Source: an uncultured Clostridia bacterium
GTDB taxonomy: Bacteria; Bacillota_A; Clostridia; TANB77; CAG-508
Direction: 5' to 3'
Assembly (NCBI GenBank): GCA_947594095.1
Contig: CANQEA010000001.1
Location: forward strand, 62,001 to 126,000
DNA length: 64,000 nucleotides
Shown: piece by piece, positions 58,321 to 64,000 of the stretch
How positions within the stretch are numbered: the stretch's first letter is position 1
Layout: each line of letters opens with the position of its first letter
Program-made: the position numbers and the translations under genes
The notes under the pieces: model-generated
Databases searched by the model: none
Told to the model about the DNA's origin: nothing
What the model saw: only the letters and a program-made list of their open reading frames with translations

Positions 58321-60216
58321 ATGATGGGTAGAAAACTTAAACAAATACCTCAAGAATCATTATGGGGTGAAGAGTTTAATTTATCTCCACCTCAAGAAGA
58401 GGTAAAAAAAGTATTAAAGAAAGTAAATGATAAAACAGATGCCCAGAAAATAAAATCCAAATTAACTCCACTATCAGAAAAGATAGAAATTATCACCCAA
58501 AACGTACATAAAGTATTAGGTCACTATAAAGATCAGATGGTGGTAATTAGAGATAAAGAAACATTTCATAATTATATTAGTGCAGCAATTGAGCAAGGAA
58601 TAATTGCAATAGATACTGAAACTAATAATAGTTTGGATGCCCTAACTTGTTTATTAATGGGTGCATGTATTTATACACCAGGTCAGAAAAATGCATATAT
58701 TCCAATAAATCATGTTGACATAAATACAAGAGTAAGATTACCTAATCAATTAACAGAACTTGATATTAAAGAAGAATTTGAACGATTAGATAATACTAAG
58801 ATACTAATGCATAATGGGAAATTCGATTATAAAGTATTAAAATGTACTTGCGGCTTAGATCTTGATATTTATTGGGACACAATGGTAGGTGCAAGACTAT
58901 TAAATGAGAATGAACCATCAGCAGGCTTAAAACAACAATACATAGATAAGATTGATCCCAATCAGGAAAAATATTCATTGGAAGCCCTATTTGAAGGATT
59001 AGAGTATGCAATATTTGATCCTGAATTATTTGCATATTACGCCTCAACTGATGCTTATATGACCTATAAATTATATGAATATCAAGTAGAAGCTTTTAAA
59101 GATCCTAGTTTGGAGGGCGTATTTTCAATTTTTAAAAATATAGAAATGCCTTTAATCAAAGTTATAGCAGGAATGGAACTAACAGGCATTGAATTGGATC
59201 TGGAATATGCAAATAGGCTAAGTAAAAAATACAATAAGTTATTGGAAGAGTGTTCTCAAAGATTAGATAATGCTCTATTAGAATATAAAGGTAAAATTAA
59301 CGCTTGGAGATTAACACCTGAAGCTAATTATAAAGCCCCAAACAAAAAAGGAGATGGGCTTAGTAAATCAAAAAATGAGCAATTAGCAGACCCACCAAGT
59401 TTAGATTCTCCAACACAGCTGGCGATTTTATTGTATGATATATTAAAAATCCCTGCACCTAATTCAAAATCTCCAAGAGGTACAGGAGTGGAAGAATTAA
59501 AAGTAATTTCCAAATCTGGTAAATACCCAATAGTTGATATATTATTAGAAGAAAGAAAGTTGAGTAAATTACTAAATACATTTATTGATAAATTGCCTAA
59601 TGATCGTAATCCTAAAACAGGCAAAATTCATTGTGAGTTTTTAAGTTTAGGTACTGACACGGGAAGATTCAGTAGTAAAAACCCTAGAAAGATTGGGGCT
59701 TTTGTAAGTAATTACAAAATGAAAATTGCGTGAAGTCAGGGAATAGGTTTAGTAAAATTATTACCTTAATCCTGATCCAAGCTAAAGGGAAAACCTTTAG
59801 AAGGAGCAACGACTAGAGATTGAGACTTGATAAGTTGATAATATCTCCACGAGTGCGCAACACCCATATATTAAATATGGTTGATGATATAGTCTGAACT
59901 ATGATGAAAAACTAAATAGTCATAGATATATAGGATAAAGAGCCTATATGATAACACAATGAATCTTCAACAGATCCCGAGGTCGAATCTCGAAATTAAG
60001 CCAATGTTTAAAACACCCTCAGCCTCAGAAAAGATAGAGGAAGTAGAGAACAAAATAATCCTAAACCCCTATGATAGTATAAAAATAAAGGGAAAAGGCT
60101 GGGTACACGCAAGAGAACTGATATTAGAAGATGAGATAATAGAAGAAGAATCCCCTCAATCTTTAAAAATACTAAAACTGGAAGAAAAAAGTAACCAATA
60201 TATAATCTGGTTTTAA
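58321..60216 (+). CDS. family A DNA polymerase, N-terminal fragment (two exons, fractured gene)
   Basis: Join 58321-59685 and 59962-60216, giving 539 residues. The 3'-5' exonuclease has AIDTETNNSLDAL (ExoI), LMHNGKFDYKVL (ExoII) and YYASTDAYMTYKLYEYQ (ExoIII). The palm starts with TGRFSSKNP joined by splicing to NLQQIPRSNLEIKPMFKTP. After KTP the sequence leaves the polymerase family and continues for 65 unrelated residues (SASEKIEEVENKIILNPYD to YIIWF) before TAA. The catalytic rest of the palm and the fingers are in the fragment at 62187. The tail has a faint resemblance to a Hint/intein block (KGWVHARELILEDEI), but no intein start is present. Two polypeptides would have to associate. Confidence 0.82.
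59686..59961 (+). ncRNA. group I intron in the DNA polymerase gene (first)
   Basis: 276 nt. Exon ACCCT pairs through CCCT with guide GGGG (59694-59697). The core has GCAACGACTAGAG and ATAGTCTGA (P7 GACTA/TAGTC). It ends at G59961, joining SSKNP to NLQQIPR in the conserved palm motif. No ORF inside. Confidence 0.83.
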
Positions 60217-60246
60217 ATTTTTTACAGTCTTTACATTCCCAATACT

Positions 60247-60267
60247 GCTAAATTTAATGATAATGAT
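60247..60267 (+). promoter_or_regulatory. possible phage-type promoter for endonuclease 3
   Basis: GCTAAATTTAATGATAATGA shares GCTAAATT and the following AT-rich half with the phage motif, 36 bases before ATG 60303. It would let the free-standing endonuclease be made independently of polymerase mRNA. Confidence 0.45.
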
Positions 60268-60302
60268 ACTAAAAAATAATTTAACAGCATGAAGGAATTA
60301 GC

Positions 60303-62165
60303 ATGAGAAAACCTAAAACTCATTTAGTTGCAACTAAAGAAGAAGTAATAAAATACTACATTGAAGAGAATCACAATATAAAAGAAACAGCAGCCCATTT
60401 TAATTGTGGGGTAGATGCATTAAGCGGATTCTGTAAAAGAAATGGAATATCAAAAAAGCCTAATCTTAAACCTAAAACCCATTTAACAGCATCAAAAGAA
60501 GAAGTAGTAGATTATTATATAAATCAAAACCATGATCAGAGAGAAACTGCAAATTATTTTAATTGTAATATAGATGCTTTATATGCATTCTTAAAAAGAA
60601 ATAATATAAATAAAGATAGATCTCTTGTAAATGAGTTGGAAAGTAGAAACAAATTAAGAATAAGAGACTCCAAAACAGAGCACGTAACAAAAGAAAAATT
60701 AAAGGCTATAATAGATTCTAAAATATACTCCAAAGAAGAAATAGCGAAGCATTTTAATATAAATACCTACAAATTAAATTATCTACTCAAAAAGTATAAT
60801 CTAGATTGCAATATTCCTTATGGTGATAATGTATCTAGAGTAATAAAAGAGTATGGAAAAGAAGAACTGTTTGATTATTATGTAAATAAGAAATACTCTC
60901 AAAAACAATTGAAAGAACTATTAAATGTAACTCAAGATGAACTTATCCAGATATTAAAATACTACAGCCTAAACAAAATAAAACCATTTGCAAAGCTTGT
61001 AAGTAATATAGATATAAAAGATCTCTTTGATTATTATGTTAGATTAAACCATACTAAAGAAGAAACAATTTCCTATTTTGAATTAACTGAAGCTTCATTT
61101 GACAAATTGCTCAGGCATTATAGTATACTAAAGAAAGAATCCGCTTCTGCATTAAGAGCCAGAATTACAAAAGAAGAATTAGAGGACTACTACATAAATC
61201 AAAATAAAGATTATAATGAAGTATGTAGCCACTTTAATGTAACTTTATGGGACTTAAAGAACATTCTTAAAGAATATGGTTTACCCCTTAATAATAATCC
61301 TAGTAATTCTACTCCTAATAGAGATTTCAAAGCCTTATTAGAATCTAGAGGGTTTAAAGAAAATGAGGACTTTACAAGAGAGTTTATAATAGAAAGAAAA
61401 AGGTATGATTTTAAAATTAAAAACTATTTAATAGAATTAAACCCCACATATACACACAACTCTACAAAGGGATGGATGAATTTAGGTAAACCTTTAGCTA
61501 AAAATTACCACCAAGATAAAACCAATACAGCCTTAAAAAATAATTACGAATGTATCCATATCTGGGATTGGGATAATATTAATGCCATATTGGAAGATTT
61601 ATTATTTAAGCCAGAATTAAAAGAAAAAGATATAGATAATTTAGAAATAACTGATATTTGTTTAGAAGATATAAGTAAAGAATTAAATTATCTTCCAGAT
61701 TATATGCTCCCCTCTAACAAATATATCGGATTAAAATTAAACAATAAACTAATAGCCTTTATAACTTTTAAAAATACTAAGAAAAAAGAAAATAGCTGGG
61801 AATTAATAGAGTATTTTTCTTTATTTAATATAAAAAAACATATAGTAGAAATGTTTAATTATTTCATAAATAAATATAATCCTAATTTTATTGTTTATTA
61901 TAAAGATAATAGTAAATACAACCCTGTAAAATATATAACGGAAGTAATGGAGTTAAAATATGCAGGAAGACCTTCATTGCACTGGTATAATATAAAAACA
62001 AACCAACATATTTTAAATAAAGATTTGAGTAATAAGAGAGATATTAAAAAACTGATGTTAGAAATAGATAATTTTAATTGTAAAGAGTTTATGATATCTC
62101 AAGGGTTTTTAGAAGTATATGATTGCGGTAAATCACTATATGTATGGAAAAAGGAAATACTGTAA
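60303..62165 (+). CDS. homing endonuclease 3 splitting the polymerase gene
   Basis: 620 residues. The N-terminal 340 residues are about six helix-turn-helix repeats of roughly 50 residues (EEVIKYYIEENHNIKETAAHF, EEVVDYYINQNHDQRETANYF, EELFDYYVNKKYSQKQLKEL, KDLFDYYVRLNHTKEETISYF, EELEDYYINQNKDYNEVCSHF, each shown only in part). A Vsr-like nuclease follows at about 345-440: KRYDFKIKNYLIELNPTYTH, KPLAKNYHQDKTNTALKNNY, CIHIWDWDN. The last 180 residues are a separate alpha/beta domain (YIGLKLNNKLIAFITF, PNFIVYYKDNSKYNPVKYIT). It sits where the polymerase coding frame breaks, with no intron around it, as in other phage genes fractured by free-standing endonucleases. Confidence 0.75.
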   Translation: MRKPKTHLVATKEEVIKYYIEENHNIKETAAHFNCGVDALSGFCKRNGISKKPNLKPKTHLTASKEEVVDYYINQNHDQRETANYFNCNIDALYAFLKRNNINKDRSLVNELESRNKLRIRDSKTEHVTKEKLKAIIDSKIYSKEEIAKHFNINTYKLNYLLKKYNLDCNIPYGDNVSRVIKEYGKEELFDYYVNKKYSQKQLKELLNVTQDELIQILKYYSLNKIKPFAKLVSNIDIKDLFDYYVRLNHTKEETISYFELTEASFDKLLRHYSILKKESASALRARITKEELEDYYINQNKDYNEVCSHFNVTLWDLKNILKEYGLPLNNNPSNSTPNRDFKALLESRGFKENEDFTREFIIERKRYDFKIKNYLIELNPTYTHNSTKGWMNLGKPLAKNYHQDKTNTALKNNYECIHIWDWDNINAILEDLLFKPELKEKDIDNLEITDICLEDISKELNYLPDYMLPSNKYIGLKLNNKLIAFITFKNTKKKENSWELIEYFSLFNIKKHIVEMFNYFINKYNPNFIVYYKDNSKYNPVKYITEVMELKYAGRPSLHWYNIKTNQHILNKDLSNKRDIKKLMLEIDNFNCKEFMISQGFLEVYDCGKSLYVWKKEIL

Positions 62166-62186
62166 TTAAATTTAAGGAGAAACAAA

Positions 62187-63871
62187 TTGCATAAAATAAA
62201 AATAAGAACACCCCAATATTCATTTATAGCCGCGGATTAAAATTCTAGTCCCCTTACATGGCAACATGTATTGAAAACTTACTTAATTGCTGGAAACTCC
62301 TAACATGTAATGATGAGGACAACCAGCAGCAAAGCCTCAAATGAGGAATGTTCAACGACTATCCCATGGCTGGGAGTAGAATCTAAGTAGATTCGAAATG
62401 GTAAGTACCCTTAAAGGGTAAAGATATAGTCTATTCTCATATGAAAATATGAGGGGTTATTAGCCCATTATAAATTAACGCTTTATAATAAATATAAAAG
62501 ATGAGTGCTGCAGAGGTGCGTACCGCATGTAATGCATCTGGGGATGAAAGTATGATGAATGCTTATAGAGCATTTGATTATCAAAAACAATTTCAAAGCT
62601 TTATTGAGCTTTATTCATATGAAAGATTAAAGACGCTTAATGAAGGTTATAAAACTCTCTATATGATGACTAAAGAGGATACTCTACTAGACAATGAAGG
62701 GAATCAAGTAAGCATTCTAACTAAAGAAGATGAAGGGGATAAGTTTAAGCTTGTCTTAGCTGACAATAATTTACACGCATTTACAATAAATAAACCAGGA
62801 CAAGATCTTTATTCTCTTATTGCTTCTAAAATATATAAAAATAGATACGAAGATAATCTAGAGTTTTATCCTGCAGGTACTAAAATTACATATGAAGGTA
62901 AAGAAGTAATATGCGGCAATAAAACGCACACCAATAAACTTGGAAAAACTCGTCGCCAAGACAGTAAATCTGTTCTTATAGGTTTAATTTACGGAAGAGG
63001 CGCACAATCTATAGCAGACCAAATTAATGAAAAAAGATTAGAGAAAAAGCAACCCACAATTACAAAAGAGGAAGCCCAGGAACTTATAGATGGTATTTAT
63101 GCATCTTTTCCTAGACTAAAAGAATGGATGGAAGAAACCCATAACTTTATCCATAAAAACGGCTATATAGATGATTGTTTTGGCCGTAGAAGAAGGTTAC
63201 CCGATGGGATGCTTCCAAAATATTCCATTACTACTTCTGTAACTTCAGGCTCGGAAGGCTTTAATCCTTTATTAGGATGTACTAATAGAATAGATAATGA
63301 ATTAATAGAAAAATACAGAGAAAAATTAGAAGATACTAAATTTTTATCTAATACCGCCTATGAAGAAATTAAAAAACAAGCAAAAGCAGAAGGCGTAGAA
63401 ATTCATAATAATAATGGTTTTATAGCACAGGCTGAAAGGCAATCAGTAAATTTTTGTGCCCAGGCTGCTTCAAGTGAAGTGAACAAACTTTCGCTGATTG
63501 CTATAAGTAAAAACAAAGAATTAAAAGAGTTAGGGTTTCAGCCTTTACTTACAATCCATGATGAAGTTATAGGTCAATGCCCCAGTGAGAATGCTAAGAG
63601 AGTAGCAGAAATTATTCCTCAAATAATGGTAGATGTAGGTAAAGAAAAAATTAAATGCCCTATGGTATCAGAAGCTTCAATCTTTAGTCATTGGTATGAA
63701 GATGATTTAACTACCTACATAAATGCGCTTTATGCTGATAGAGTTGAAAAGGGTGAAGACCCAGAAGTTGTTATGAATGACATTATTAAGTCCCACACAG
63801 AATTAACTCCAGAACAAATAAAAGGGGTATTAAAGGGAGAAATAAACGGTCTTTGGAATGGGCTAGCATAA
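62187..63871 (+). CDS. family A DNA polymerase, C-terminal fragment (two exons)
   Basis: Join 62187-62237 and 62501-63871, giving 473 residues. AAGGAG at 62174-62179 lies ahead of TTG 62187; the product starts MHKIKIRTPQYSFIAAD. RTPQYSF overlaps the KTP where the N-terminal fragment stops. Splicing joins IAAD to MSAAEVR, making motif A (D-x-S-x-x-E). Motif B is RRQDSKSVLIGLIYGRG and motif C is TIHDEVIG. All catalytic palm and fingers residues are here, while exonuclease and thumb are in the other fragment. The alternative ATG at 62501 would lose the catalytic Asp. Confidence 0.82.
62238..62500 (+). ncRNA. group I intron in the DNA polymerase gene (second)
   Basis: 263 nt. Exon GGAT pairs with guide GTCC. 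It begins with in-frame TAA. P4 is TTGCTGG/CAGCAG. P7 is GACTA (TCAACGACTAT) with TAGTC (ATATAGTCT). The short core type resembles capsid introns 9, 10 and 12. It interrupts motif A next to the catalytic Asp. The 3' end could be G62500 or G62503; D-M-S favours 62500. Confidence 0.83.
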
Positions 63872-63879
63872 AAAATTAG

Positions 63880-63908
63880 TTGACTCTTCCTTTCTTTTAT
63901 TTTATAAT
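63880..63908 (+). promoter_or_regulatory. sigma-70-like promoter
   Basis: TTGACT, 17 bases, TATAAT, 22 bases before the next ATG. It shares the TAGTTGAnT context with the promoters at 20733, 22460 and 52773. Confidence 0.78.
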
Positions 63909-63929
63909 GATATCAATAAGGAATATATT

Positions 63930-64000
63930 ATGAAACTTAAATTAGTAAAAGATAAAGAACCCTTAAACGAGGTAAAGAAAGAAGACAATTTATACTTGGT
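63930..64000 (+). CDS. start of a further gene (partial)
   Basis: ATG 63930 follows AAGGAA and a sigma-70-like promoter. The first 23 codons give MKLKLVKDKEPLNEVKKED and continue past the window edge. Too short to assign. Confidence 0.55.
   Translation, partial: MKLKLVKDKEPLNEVKKEDNLYL

Noticed and set aside
60014..62213. Endonuclease 3 inside a third group I or group II intron of polymerase
   Set aside because: No P3-P8 core, no P7 pair and no group II domain V or reverse transcriptase is visible in the flanks; the flanks read as coding tails with an RBS and start.
59962..62237. Split intein in the polymerase
   Set aside because: The N-terminal tail lacks an intein block A with Cys/Ser start, and the C-terminal piece has no C-intein (no His-Asn before Ser/Cys/Thr); only a faint Hint-like block is present.
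58321..63871. Two different DNA polymerases
   Set aside because: The fragments are complementary: exonuclease and early palm in one, motifs A, B and C in the other.
1..64000. Stop-codon reassignment, as in some gut phages
   Set aside because: TAA, TAG and TGA all end genes at sensible, often coupled positions, and conserved genes have no internal stops apart from intron boundaries.
1..64000. Transfer RNA genes
   Set aside because: I saw no cloverleaf with TTCRANY and a matching acceptor stem; a tRNAscan run would be decisive.

Overview
The window is a contiguous stretch of an AT-rich, strictly plus-strand genome of a large tailed bacteriophage with a contractile tail (myovirus). The phage calls rest on recognisable terminase, portal, prohead protease, T4 gp23-type major capsid, tail sheath, tail tube, baseplate and replication proteins. 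The host is probably a low-GC Gram-positive bacterium (Firmicutes): ribosome binding sites are strong AGGAGG-type, intrinsic terminators are common, and several promoters match TTGAnT-N17-TATAAT. The genetic code looks standard, with TAA, TAG and TGA all ending genes.

Layout: 1-2700 is a lysis/membrane cluster (HExxH-type membrane protein, papain-like protease, coiled-coil membrane protein, holin-like protein). 2712-5854 encodes an ADP-ribosyltransferase/nucleotidyltransferase fusion and a double DGRHR protein. 5878-11057 holds the large terminase subunit, portal and small proteins. 11269-20631 holds the prohead protease/scaffold fusion and the major capsid gene. 20781-26552 is an accessory zone (PemK/MazF-like protein, small unknowns, methyltransferase, beta-helix surface protein). 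26684-37898 covers neck and internal virion proteins, tail sheath and tail tube. 38014-50655 covers tail assembly, tape measure and baseplate. 50777-63871 is the replication module: Zn-ribbon protein, SNF2 helicase, possible sigma factor, initiator, helicase loader, DnaB-like helicase, primase, gp32-like SSB and family A DNA polymerase.

The outstanding feature is the major capsid gene. Between 12796 and 20631 one 511-residue protein is encoded in 15 exons separated by 14 group I introns, so about 80 percent of the gene is intron. Every junction was placed by three criteria together: the conserved T4-like capsid sequence, an exon-terminal U paired to a nearby internal guide sequence (U.G wobble), and a G at the intron end. 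The exon lengths sum to exactly 512 codons. Two exons are only 9 and 11 nt long. Two introns carry related homing endonuclease genes. Each endonuclease gene is preceded by the same RNA fold, a three-way junction plus a pseudoknot that would cover its ribosome binding site, with compensatory differences in the helices of the two copies.

The DNA polymerase gene has two more group I introns. It is also fractured in its palm domain by a large homing endonuclease gene, leaving two polypeptides, each with an extra tail. A phage-specific promoter motif (GCTAAATTATAYGARATATT) recurs before lysis, head, decoration and probable internal-protein genes, while sigma-70-like promoters precede host-takeover and replication genes. 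Several proteins carry N-terminal or internal LxE sites like those cut by T4-type prohead proteases, suggesting a set of capsid-packaged, possibly injected proteins.
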